A program made the translations under genes and the position numbers. From NCBI GenBank assembly GCA_003640385.1, contig RCAB01000259.1, forward strand, positions 1-64,000: a stretch of DNA of 64,000 nt. The letters run 5' to 3'. This stretch comes from Setaria digitata (lineage: Eukaryota; Nematoda; Chromadorea; Rhabditida; Setariidae). This document shows positions 12,762 to 30,446 of the stretch, one piece after another. The stretch's first letter is position 1. Each line of letters opens with the position of its first letter. The notes under the pieces are model-generated. The model did not search any database and was not told where the DNA came from. It saw nothing but the letters and a program-made list of their open reading frames with translations.

Positions 12762-13035
12762 CCGCTCTTTACGCCTTCTAGCTTTCTGTTCCGATGACTT
12801 AACTCCTCCTTGGCAATTTGTTCACCGCTCATTACTGGCGCTCAAATGGAGTCTCAAATCTTTTTTGTCCCGGTGTTTCCTTCCCCCGCATTCACCCGCC
12901 ATTCCCTTCCCCTCCATTCCCCCGGTATTTCCTCTCACTCTGTCCCTCCCTCTCCACTCCAGTTGATCATAACCATCAATGATTCACAAATGTGGCAGTA
13001 TGTTTTGAAATAAACTGCAAAGTGCATCACAGCTC

Positions 13036-13240
13036 CACTCTCTTTCTCTTCACCTCTCCAAGTCTCCTTCTTCCCTCCACGGAGTTTCTCCCTTTCCCCC
13101 TCTCTCCCTCTCTCTCTCTCCTCTCGCTCAGTGATTACACTCTCTTTCTCTTCACCTCTCCAAGTCTCCTTCTTCCCACCACGGAGTTTCTCCCTTTCCC
13201 CCTCTCTCCCTCTCTCTCTCTCTCTCTCTCCTCTCTCTCA
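13036..13240. repeat. CT-rich tract duplicated twice (~105 bp each)
   Basis: Two tandem copies of a pyrimidine-rich block (ctctttctcttcacctctcc ... tcagtgatta) differ by a few substitutions and by the length of an internal (CT)n. It ends about 80 bp before the galectin start codon, so it may lie in the promoter or 5' leader. The open frames through it are repeats of Leu/Ser/Pro and are not convincing genes. Confidence 0.85.
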
Positions 13241-13320
13241 GTGATTATATCATTGTCAACTAACCGTTCTTAATCGTTTCTGTCAAATATTACTTCATCC
13301 TTTTCAAAAAATATTAACAA

Positions 13321-16300
13321 ATGGTAAGATTTCCTTGAATAATTAATTAATGCATTATATTAGCAGAGTGGTTGAGGGGATTGTACATTGCAGTGATAGT
13401 TGGTGGTTCACTTTTCAGTTCATCCTTCTTGCGAAGTATTCGGAATGCTAAGTTAGTTTTACCATCCTTTTTGCTAAAGTTAAAAAAAAAAACACTGCTT
13501 TGATATACATGATTTTGATATTTCTAATTCCAAATAATTTGAATTTTGTCAGTTTTTTTGCATTTCTTGGATTTATTTACTTTTTCCTGTGCAAAATTAA
13601 TGCTTTTTGAGATAAAGACTCTGTTCTTTTCTTTCTTTTTAATTACATTAGTTATTTTGTATTACTTTAATTACTTTTAATTGTTATGAAGCATCTCAAA
13701 GTAGAAGAGAGTTGGAATATTTAAAAATTTTTCAAATTTCAATACTATTATTAAATTGAAATACGATAAGTGTGTACTTTGTTTGACATTGAATTTTTTT
13801 TCGGAAACCCAGAATGAACCAAAAACAATTTTATTTGCTCACATGGTATTGCACATTTCGCGAAGTCTTCTCAATAACAAAAGAAGAAGAAAAAAAAAAA
13901 TTTCAATTTGACGAGTTTTCTTTTTTCTTTTTTGTCATCATGTTTTTAATCGAAAATAAAAAACAGAACATTTCCAACATAGTATTGAAAATCGTTTAGT
14001 GTTTTGGAAGCTGATATATAATTTAAGAATAAAAGGCCGGTAATTAAAATTGTCAGGATTGAAAATGGAATTCAATGTTCTAGTGTGAGAAACCTGTTAA
14101 CAGTAATTTATTAATTGATATTTGCTACATCTTATTATATTTCATATAACGCGAATATTTTCGTACTGTGATTTCGCTTCAATATATTTCAGGCGCATCC
14201 AGGTGACGTAGCTATCCCAGTTCCATACATTTCAAAATTAGGCGCTAAACTTGAACCAGGCCAAACCCTCGTCATTCACGGTACTGTGGATACGGATGCA
14301 ATCCAGTAAGTAAAACTCTTTAATTGATATTAATATGATGTAAAATGATTTATCTTATTTTTTTATTATAAAAACTGAATTAAAATAAATTCCGATTAAT
14401 TTACTTAAAATTATTCCTTCAAACTGGTACCTTCACATGACTCACTACCCTAAGATTTGAAATTTAGTTGTTTAAACAAGATGTATGTTGCAAAAAAGTT
14501 AATTCAACAGGAATAGTATCTGATGCACAAGTGACTTTTTTGTTACAATAAATTGGTAAGTAGAAGTCATTTTTAAGCACTCAGTTGTACTTAAGATATT
14601 GAAATGGAATTACACTACTAGCATTTTACAGGTTTGAAGTGAATTTACTGAATGGTTCACCGGATATTGAAACATCAAAGGCCACTATTTTTCATGTAAA
14701 AGCTTATTTCAAGGAAAATAGATTGGTCTACAACACGTATGAGGTTTCATAATTAATCATCTTAAACTTTGAACTTAAAGTGAAAGTGTAATTGAATTTG
14801 ACCTATCTGTTCATTTTAAAGTAAAATATTGGTTGGAATTGATTCAGAATGAAAAGAACATTTGCAACGCTGTAGAATGTACGATAATTGCATATCTAAA
14901 GTTTATCATTTATTTTGATTGCATTCTCAACGAAAGTAATGAATAAATATTTTGGAAATCCAGTTCAGTGTTTGTGCGAGAATGATATTTTAGTTCGAGA
15001 AAAACAAAAGTAATTATTATTATATTCAGCATTAATTTGTCTTATTGTATACGTGATGTTAATTTATTACGAAGACATATTTTAGAGTAATAAATGGGGT
15101 AAAGAAGAGAAATCATCAAATCCATTCAAGAAAGGCGAAAATTTTGACCTTCGCATACGTATTCATGAGGATAAGTTAGAAATTTTTGCAAACCAGAAAG
15201 AGCTTCATACTTATAAAACTCGTGTCAGTGTTGATTCAGTTGAATATTTAACTGTTCGTGGAAATGTCTCATTAAAAGGTGTCCATTGGGGTGGTCGATA
15301 TTATAAACTGCCATTTGAAACACAATTTTCAAGTGGCCATCTAACCGCCGGTAAGTCTCTGCTGAATTTTTTTAAATTTTTTTCTTTTTTCTCTCTTTTT
15401 TTTTTTTAAAAAGAACCTCTAAAAGCATGAGAAAAAGGTGATGAATTCATTAAAAAAGTTTTTAACGACAATTTTAGTAAAAGATAATTTTCGTTCTAAA
15501 AAAAATCAATTCAGTATTTAAGTGCTTGCGGTTTAGGATCTCTCATTTGCTTTAAATATTCATCACTTACTAAAGCTTACAATAATTAATTCTAACATGA
15601 GAAAGGTGATAAAAAAGTATCTTGATGGTCAAATTGGTCCTTTAATGTCATTTTATATCCTACTTAAAAATTACCGCGATTAATATTAACAGTTAATAAC
15701 ATTTAACACTTTTGTCGTTTTTTTTTTTTTTTTTTTTTTTTATTTTGAAATTTGTTACTGTTGACTTAACGTAAAGAATGATTTGTTGTTACTTTATCTG
15801 ATAAAATCTAGTTTGGCAGAAATAATCTGATCTAAGTTTTTCGGATTATCGTAAAAAAATGATTTATATTAACTGATTAAAAAGTGTTACGATGATATTT
15901 ACTTTCAAAATATTGCTGGCATTTTTTGTTAAACTTGAAGAAGTATGGATAATATTGTCGTACGGTCAAATCCTATGCATTTTTCTTTGTTTATGTTTTT
16001 GTATTTTATAATTCCGTTGAAATTTTGAAATTTGTCGTTGATACATATCGTTAATTTCTTTATCTCTTTTCTGAAAATATTTTGTGTAAATGATGAAATA
16101 ACTAGTACCAAGCATATTTTATATCTTTGTCAAATAATTCATAATTATTGATCAAGGTTAATTTAGTATAATAAAAGGTTTGAAATTGTGTACACAGGAA
16201 AAGGGGACATGACTTGATTATATTTAATTTAATATATGATTAATATTTCTGATGTAATCACAGTGATGTTTATATTATAGGAGAACGCGTTTACTTGTAC

Positions 16301-17157
16301 GGTATCCCAAAAGGCGAACGTTTTGAGATTAACTTTTTGGCACAAAATGGTGACATTCTATTTCATTTCAATCCACGTTTCAAGGAAAAGAAGGTACTTT
16401 AAATTAACATTGTTTAGGTTTCACCATTAAGGTTTCTTCTGTCTTAAAAATATTTCAACTTGAGAAGTTTCTCATATTTGGTTTCCTTAATCTTGTTTGC
16501 ACTTATTTTTATACTTTGAAATGTTTTGTTTACTATAATCTGCTACAGATAGTTCGGAATGCAAAAATTGGTGACGTTTGGGGGCAAGAAGAACGTGAAG
16601 GTACATTTCCGTTTAAGAAAGATATTGGAACTGATATCGTCTTCCACAACGAGTCTTATTCTATTCAGGTGGATAATTTATATTAGAAATTATACATGAT
16701 ATTTGAGGGTGTATCGATATTTACGACAGTATATGCACACCATTCATTTAAATTATGGGAAAATTGTAATTAATGAGTTTTCACATTACTAAGCATTGCC
16801 ATAATAATTCTTAAAGTTCTCATATCGTTTCTGTAGTTATTTCGACTTTGAATAGGAAGAGATTTGTTGTTATTTTTCATTAAAAAAATAGCCAGTAATT
16901 ATAAAAGTTTGTATCAAAAAAAAAAAAGTTTTTTTTTTTTTTTAAAGAACGCCAAAGATAAACCAAAAGTCATTTATTGGTTAAAAATTATGACAATTTT
17001 TAAGTAAATTCGTGCACACTTGATAGGATTTTAGATATTTGTGGATGGTAAACGTTATGGGACATTTGCACATCGTACAGCAAATCCTGCTAAAGACTAT
17101 ATGGGTCTTCGAGTAGACGGCGATTTGGAGCTAACAGGAATGGAATTCACAGCTTAA
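13321..17157 (+). CDS. Tandem-repeat galectin, two CRDs (7 exons)
   Basis: Beta-galactoside-binding lectin of the nematode 32-kDa tandem type, usually secreted by a non-classical route. Exons: 13321-13323 (ATG only), 14193-14305, 14632-14743, 15086-15350, 16281-16393, 16549-16668, 17035-17157; 282 residues, all phases close. CRD1 begins at MAHPGDVAIPVPY; CRD2 covers roughly residues 148-282. CRD2 keeps every sugar-contact residue of the family: HFNPR, then the Asn of VRNA, and WGQEER. CRD1 keeps the His (FHVKAYF) and the WGKEE Trp/Glu but lacks the Asn and Arg of HxNPR and has Lys in place of the last Arg, so it probably binds sugar weakly or differently. The start codon is the last three bases of exon 1 (ATG then GTAAGA). 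No signal peptide, as expected. A polyadenylation-type AATAAA lies near 17419. Confidence 0.93.
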
Positions 17158-19512
17158 TTGATTTCGTCTTTTTTCTTTTTTATCACTATATTTAGTTCAG
17201 TTTATTTGCACATTCGGCTTTTCTTAAAAAAAGAGAAAAAAACAAGTTGGTATATATTATCTGTGATTTATGTGTAACCTGCTAATGGTATTATGATTAT
17301 CATCTGCTGTTTTCCCTAGATGCTTAAATCTTTCTAGAACATTTTTTGCAAGTTTTCGAAACAATCATCGTTTGATATTACTATCAATAGCATGACATTC
17401 AACTATATGATAATAATGAAATAAAAGGAATTGCATATAAAGCTGGGAATCATATAAAAAAGTAATTAGAGAGTGAAATCTTGAGTAACTGGAGATAGAA
17501 ATAAAATTGATTCACTTTCTGTGACATAAGTCTCGATGTAGGGATTCGATCTCCGCATGAAAAAGCTGTATCGTGGAAGTTACTGGGATTAGCAAGTATG
17601 GCATCACATAGCACATAATTCGCTACACTAGAAATTATTAAATCTTCACTGCTTAAGTTTGAATAGCTCCATTGTGATTTCGTATCAATTAGGAATTAAG
17701 TTTTGCAATATTTCTTACTGCATTTTTTCTGTAGGCGGCATAAACCGTTTTTACGATAGATGATAAAAATCATAAGACTAAATTCACTCAATGCTAACAT
17801 ACTCCTGAACTGTTATTAAAGCACAAAATATGATAAACTGCAAATCCGCAAAATGCTAAAGGAGAAAGCTAATGATAATAATTATGAAATGTTTAGTGCA
17901 GGGAGCTAAATTTTATTTTTATAATAAAGAGAGGAAGACTTTTCTTTTAAACCTCTGAGAATTGATTAATTTTACGTGTTATCAGTTGCAAACTTTTGCT
18001 AAAATTTATTCAATCAAAAAAAAAAAAATAATGTAATAATGACATCTACGGAAGTTAACAAGGAAAGAGAAAGAGTGCTTCTTAACACTTCACTGATTAA
18101 ACAACTGTTTTATTTTTACATCCAGATATTAGGAGACAGTGGTACTGTTATTGCTGTATCAAATTGTCAAGGTAAATTAGAGCGAGCAGAAGAGAGGAGT
18201 AGATATCGTTCAATGAGTTTATTTTTTTTTTTTTTAACAATTTCATATCTGTCGAGCAATCCCGCAATTATGACTTAAAAAATTTGTCGTACCGATGAAA
18301 TTTGTCAAGTTAGTGTTGTCTTCGTAAAATGGAAAAATTTCCACTGCAAAGAAATAAAAAAAAAAAAGAGAAGATACAAAAAGTATCCATAATGATTACC
18401 AATATTGATAATAATACTAGCTTCTATTTTTCAAATTCCACCATTTTCTTCCGAACGAAAAACCGAAAAAAAAGCTACAATTGAATTTTAAAATCTTAAT
18501 TTTTAGCGGTGTACAAAGAACTGATAAGTTAAACAAAAAGTTATTTCTTTCTTAAAAAAGAAAAAAGTTATTCTTCATCAAATAGCACTGCAATGAATGG
18601 ATAAAATATAGTAATTACAATTATCGATTACTATTAAACTCTTCATCTGCAATGTGAAATTTCCTTTTTTTTCTGATGGAAAAATTGATTAGTCCAATCG
18701 ATATGTAATTATAAATGAACTCATAATTAATTAACTGCCCAGTAAATAGAAATAGAAGACAACAATTTGCTAAATACGCGTATACCTAACATTTAATTCT
18801 TTGTACCTGATGATTTATTTAGGTTTTTTAAAAATTCTGTTCGAAATTGCTAAAGAGTAAAGATGAAAATAAGAACTACTAGCAGGGTTAGTTTTAATAA
18901 ATGATCCAAAATAGTTTCATTGACGCATGGATGGACGGTATATTCGTGATAAAATTCGTATGACGCGTACGATGAACACACATGTATAATCGACGTGTCC
19001 AAGTGCTGTAAGTTGGTTGCATTTGTTTGGTTGCAATATACTGGCTGTTTTACGGGAAGTCTCGGGATTTTTAGGTTATCAGAAGGTAATCTAGTGAAAT
19101 AAGAAGAGCTACCCACATATAAAGTTATTGGTATACGATTTTTTTATTTTAGCTGGCCACTGATAAAAGCTATATTAGCATTTTTGTTTAAAGCTGTACT
19201 ATGATAGTCAGATATGCCTGAATGAGATTAGCATGGAGTTGAGAAAGTGTATGTGAAATGATTGATTTCTGATATGGATAAAGTAACTGTGTAGCTTTTT
19301 CTTTCTTATATCTTGTCAAAAATATTTGTTCCTTAGCGAATGCATGTAAATTGTTTGAATTTATTAGGATCCAAAAATTAATTTGTGGTAGGATTTTCAG
19401 TTTTCTTGCATCGGTTGATTTCCAGAACATTTCTACGTATGGGATTTCTTCTTGTGAAGGTTTTTCAATTTTTGTTGTGTTATATAGCTGTAATTATTTT
19501 TAGGTTTCAAGA
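17158..19512. other. intergenic, no gene seen
   Basis: Holds the galectin 3' UTR (AATAAA near 17419) and then about 2 kb of AT-rich DNA. Open frames here (for example 18039-18278 and the minus-strand frames at 18850-19645) show no family resemblance and no consistent splice context. An acceptor at 19502-19503 (TATTTTTAG) sits 9 nt before the SURF4 ATG and is a likely spliced-leader site. Confidence 0.65.
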
Positions 19513-21686
<2,174 letters not shown>

Positions 21687-23426
21687 AAGCACAGCCTTTT
21701 AATTATTTTCTGTAAGAAGCTTTCTGTTACTGAAATATGTGACATTGTCATCTGGATAGATGGCACGAACCGTTCAGTTTTGTCTGATAGAACGAAATGG
21801 ACTATTTTTTTTTTTTTTTTTCAAATAAGGAATCAAGTTTAATCGGTCTTCCATTTGTTGCTAAAGGATTATTCTGTTGTGGAAGTCCAGTTTGAACAGC
21901 TGTTGCTTCTGATAGTGAATTTTGAAGTCTGGGTACAAATGTCAGCTTTCGTAAGCGTTTTTATATAGGATAGAAAAAGGAATTGTTTACTATGATTATA
22001 TATGTGATATATTGCACTTGTTATGTATCTTTGCGCTGCGGTATTCAGTTCGGTAACGGTAAATTGCAGATGTTGTTTTCTTACTTTTCAATGTTGATGA
22101 ATTATTATGGCAATTTCTATTCTGCTTAGATCCGTTTTTCTTTTTTTTTTTTCTTTTAATCGACCATAATAAGAGAATGGTGTTTTTCAAATCGGAAGGG
22201 TATCATTGGAAAGCTTGCTACATTTAGCATTATTGTGATTTGATTAGTCACAGCAATATATGCATTGGCTAGTATGATGGGAGATCAGAAAAAGTCCATT
22301 GGTCGTGTTCCCTTCTTCACTTTGATAATTGTAGTCATTTTATCTGTCTTGAAAAATAATGATTTCCATTCCTTTTTATTTAATCACTTTTTCTTTTCAA
22401 AAAAAGCACATGTTGCTTTCTACACTGTTTCCCTTTCTAGGTCTTCGTGCAGTGTCTTTTGAACTAATTACCATCTTTCTTGTTTGTTTGTTTTTGAACA
22501 ATTTCGGATCCTTTTATTCATTTTCTTTGGAGCTGGAGTTTTAATATAATATTAAGTAACATCTAAACAAAACTACTGTTAACCATCAGTCCTCACATTC
22601 AAAAGTTTCACAACATCGATTTAGTCTTACAATTTCTTGGACTATTTCAATATGTATATGACATGCTGTTGATCCTTTCGAGTGGACTACTTCCGTTTAG
22701 TTTTAATCGTATCCCAACACTAGTCTCTTTAAATGAAGTCTATGAAGTGCCCAAAGTGGAGTCAAAAATTCTTCACCAAACAATGGACGCATTATCTAAT
22801 ATTGCTTTTTAATAATATCATATCGATTGTACATTTGCTGAGCAACAAGGAAGTAAAGTATAAAAGGGAACAGCAAATTCATGAACACCATTTATGCTTG
22901 TGCAGACGCATTATTAAAGTACAAAGCTTAGTATTTATCAATCATTGACGTCACTGGCTTTCAAACTGTGTATTCACCGTTGATATCACGAATACATACG
23001 TATAATTCCAACCATACTGTCATAAAAATGCGTTATTTTCCAGTTAGCTTTGATTGTAAAAATTCTCAACATAAAAGAATGGAAACGTCTTTACCTTCCT
23101 AATGAAATCAGCGAGGAAATTAGCTGTCCAATTCCTGATCACATTAAGAATGTATTTGCCTTAAAATATTAGAAATTAATATACTCAAATCTATCCAAAA
23201 TTAAGAGCTCTGCTGCTTACTCAGGAGTGAGATGTGTATCTAATCTTAAGCAATAAGATTGGTTGAATCATTAACATTACTTATCATCCTAAAAGATTCG
23301 GGAGTTGTTCTCGTTTTATTTTTCTTCCACATCCCAGTACACTCTTCTTCCTCCTCCTAATACTTGTATCGTCGAATTACCTAGCGAACACTTTCTTTTT
23401 CTATGAGGTTATAAATATACCCATTT

Positions 23427-23459
<33 letters not shown>

Positions 23460-24488
23460 TAAAATGACACATGCAAATAAACAAATATAACCTTACAAAT
23501 AAAGAGGAAAAACACATTCATAAGACTGCATACGGTAGCTAGAAGATATCAAAAGATATCAAGATATGAGAGACGCATGTCGCAGTCTGACAATGAATGA
23601 CAAATCACTATATATCACGAGGATTGTAAGGAAATCATTTATAAAAACTGGTTGTCTGCAAAAACAACTGAAATAAAAAAAAAAAAGCATGAATAAAAAA
23701 CGGTAGAATTGGGAAAGGGAAGCATACACAATTTGGACAAAAACAAAAAACATTTATAGTTTTAGAAAAATTGCAACTTTCTCACAACTCCAAATTGTGA
23801 ATTTTACAAATAATGCAAATTATGCGGCTCTACAAATTACGCAAATGATGCCGAATATTCATAGATCCCACACGAAATCATTACAGAGAAATTAAGCTGA
23901 AGTGATTTCTCACTGTATTAACACGTGTTAGTAAAAAATCAACACAGCCTAATGCTTCGTAAAAATTAGAGCTATAATCCAATCGTCCTCTAGAACTAAG
24001 TACACCATTTGCACATTTGCATAAATATTGATTGATACCTTCTACCTTCAAACATAAAGGTGTCAGAAATCAAATAACAAAGCATGTAGTTACAATTTTA
24101 TATTTAAGACTTCAGAATCATATGTTTTAAAATTCTACATTATCTAGACTTATTACCAATCTAAGCAAACACATTCGGCATCAGTTTCGGATGAAAAACG
24201 ATATGTTTGCTGATGTTATTTCATCTGAATGCAACAGTGAAGCTTCTAGCATTGACAAATGGAAGAAATAAGATGCAAACCCATACAACACTTCTCAGGC
24301 TTGGATAATGCTTTTATAATGCATCAAAAAATAAAAAAAATAAGGAAAAAGAGATTGCCTGTTTGCACCAACAAACTACGAGAAGAAAGGAATTCTAATA
24401 TGATGTAAATATGTACCACTGATGATCCAGAAAAGAGCCAACTGACGGAAATAAAAAAAGGATAATTAGGAGTAAATTTACATTTCTG
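21687..24488. other. convergent 3' intergenic region
   Basis: Lies between the 3' ends of SURF4 (plus) and Rab14 (minus), so it should contain both 3' UTRs. It is AT-rich with long T tracts (21803-21822, 23428-23456). The short frames at 22265-22948 and 23559-23753 have no recognisable content. I see no tRNA or other RNA gene. Confidence 0.65.
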
Positions 24489-27955
<3,467 letters not shown>

Positions 27956-29105
27956 TCAAATGCTATCATTATCAGCATCGTCGATATCACCAACATCGTC
28001 ATTATTATTGCTTTCGCCATCACGATCATCATCTACATCATCAACTTCATGAGTTAGCTTATCATGATTACAATCATTGTTACGATCACTGTGTTCAGCA
28101 GCTTCTTCTATTTCGCCGGTATCAACAATGTCTGATTGATTATTGTTGAGAACTTCACAGCTAACAGTTTGCGTAGTTGTCGTAAATCGTGAATTATCAC
28201 CTCGACTGATGTTATCATTCTCATCATCAGCACTTTGAACAGGACTATTTCCTGTTATTTCGCTACTACCGTGATGTTCTGATGCAAGAGTATCACCATT
28301 ATCACCTTCAATATTAACATTATTAACTTTATTATCAAAACTACTTCAGTTATTAAACATTTATCATTATCATTATCACTATTACCCCAGTAATAGTCAG
28401 CAGGTTCATGATAAATGCTGGGGCGAGTGTAATCAATATCAGTGTTTTGTTCAGTAGTCACAAATTCATCCATCCTTTCCAAGCGAAAAATTTCATTATC
28501 AAATAAATTATCAATCATTGCTGACTCGCTTAAATCACATTCCATTGCTGTTTTATCTAATATAATTAACGATAATCCAAGTGAGCAAATATTCAACAGC
28601 CATTGTATTATTTGTAGTATGTGATCAGTCTAAAATTATAGTTCGGATGAAACGTTTTAAAATTATATTTCGAATTAATTTCAGGAATGGTCTTGACACC
28701 TGTCAAAATATTGTTAGGAGCAATTAATATATCCATTAATTAGTAGCTAAGAAAATTTCCTAATAGAAGATTTGCGGAGTGTCGTTCAATTTTTATTTTC
28801 ATTAGTCATCTGTTTAAAATGTTTTTGAACATACAAAATGAAAAGCTTTTGGTAACTTTTTCTCTTAAGCATCAGATGGCCTTCAGAACTTTATCTGTAT
28901 AATTAAAAAAAAATTCAAATTTCAACAAAATTTTTATAACACTGAAAAAAAAAAAAAAAAAAAAAAACGATACGATAATGTAGGTAATTCGCGCAGGCCC
29001 ATTTTGATAAGTTTTACCATTACGTGTTATCACTGCAGTTACCGCTTGGACAACTCCAGCTTGTACTGTTAACAACAGTAATATTGTCGAGCAGTCTGCT
29101 ATTAG
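27956..29105 (-). CDS. acidic Asn/Asp-rich protein, incompletely resolved, apparent frameshift
   Basis: The main exon starts after a TTTTAG acceptor at about 28629 and runs to a TGA at 27956-27958. Its first part reads a hydrophobic stretch (WLLNICSLGLSLIIL) and then an acidic segment with MECDLSES, EPADYYWGNSDNDND. Near 28337-28340 (a run of four T on the minus strand) the frame must shift by one base to continue into a roughly 120-codon Met-free frame very rich in Asp, Asn, Glu, Ser and Thr, ending DDADNDSI. A plausible upstream exon at 29105-29043 reads a hydrophobic LLLLTVQAGVVQA and joins in phase through a GTAACT donor; together these would look like a signal sequence. The initiating exon was not found. 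I do not recognise a family. It could be a secreted low-complexity protein, a pseudogene, or a real gene with a sequencing error. Confidence 0.45.
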
Positions 29106-30446
29106 CTACAAATTAATCATTAATAGGGAAAATTTTACAAGTTTATTCTCTTTTCATTATAAAATTATCATTTTATCACTAATGCAATTTTCAGGAAAAT
29201 AAATTTGCGAATGAGAAAGTGAAATGAATTATGAATTATATTTATCACTTATTAGGCAACATATTTATTATTATTAAAATCTTACAATTCGTATTTTTTT
29301 TTTCTTGTGAAGAGAATTATGAGGAAATATTTGACAGCAAATAAGAAGGATGCTATTGAGATTTTGGAGCTATACCTTACCATTTCGATTTCAAAATTTT
29401 TGAAATTTATTTTAAATGATAATTTACTAATTAAAATGATATTGATACCAACCATCTGATACATTACATTCTGAACCTAAGATTAATAAGGAGATGTTGA
29501 ATAAGCTAAATTTAATTTGTAATTTGGCCAAATTTTAAAAAATTGCGACCGATCAAATANGCTATTGAGATTTTGGAGCTATACCTTACCATTTCTATTT
29601 CAAAATTTTTGAAATTTATTTTAAATGATAATTTACTAATTAAAATGATATTGATACCAACCATCTGATACATTACATTCTGAACCTAAGATTGATAAGG
29701 AGATGTTGAATAAGCTAAATTTAATTTGTAATTTGGCCAAATTTTAAAAAATTGCGACCGATCAAATATTAAGTCAATGTATTTCTAGCATTTGTAAACA
29801 TTTTCTTGATAGTAAATCTTTTGCATCCTAACACATTCACTCTATAATCGTTATTTCTCTTATCATTATCATTATCAATATTTAAAAAAGGTAATTTTTA
29901 GAAGTATTTTAAAATGAATCTTTTTTTTTCAGAAAAAAAAAAGAAAGAAACCTGGACGATAAGCATAACTAGACATTGTTGAAGTCGTTTATACTTACAA
30001 ATCCAAAGTTGTAACAAGCATGTTGGAAGAGAAGTAAGCCACAGAAATAGTTCTGTACTTAGCACGAGATCGGTCTTTGTTGAAAATAATTTATGCATCT
30101 ACAATTTTTTTTGCTAATTTTTAAATGTTAATTAATGTACAATTGTTTAATTTTTTGAAAACATTTGATCTGGAGAAAAGAAAAGTTTCAGATTTTTTTT
30201 TATTAATAAAGATGAAACGAAAAGAGAAATTTAATTAGGAAAAAAGTTATGCATGAAAGATAAATTTATTAAAGATATTTGCACATGTCATCTAAAATTC
30301 CACAATATTAATTTTAATTTAATTTTGCCGAAAATCTTTCAAAATCAATTCTGAATCTTTTTTAATTCATCATAAATGTCACTTCGATTACTTGTTAAAA
30401 TTTTATCGAAACAGTTTAAATCTAGTTAGTAAACTGAAATTCGGTT
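29106..30446. other. intergenic with an N-joined duplication
   Basis: Lies between the acidic-protein exon and the stop of the polytopic gene. It contains the duplication around 29560 and a minus-strand ORF at 29898-30098 that begins with a hydrophobic stretch and contains a good GTAAGT donor near 30000; it could be a first exon of the acidic gene, but the phase does not fit the frame I prefer. Confidence 0.45.
29350..29770. repeat. ~210-bp direct duplication flanking N at 29560
   Basis: The block gctattgagattttggagct ... gcgaccgatcaaata occurs on both sides of the N. The copies differ by a few substitutions (for example catttcgatttc versus catttctatttc, and taagattaat versus taagattgat), as two alleles would. 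Confidence 0.85.

Noticed and set aside
12992..13273. Leu/Ser/Pro repeat ORF
   Set aside because: It is a translation of the duplicated CT-rich tract, with no homologous family, directly upstream of the galectin ATG exon.
17530..17610. Possible minus-strand tRNA B-box (gatcgaatccc)
   Set aside because: No A-box or pairing 7-bp acceptor stem at the expected distance upstream.
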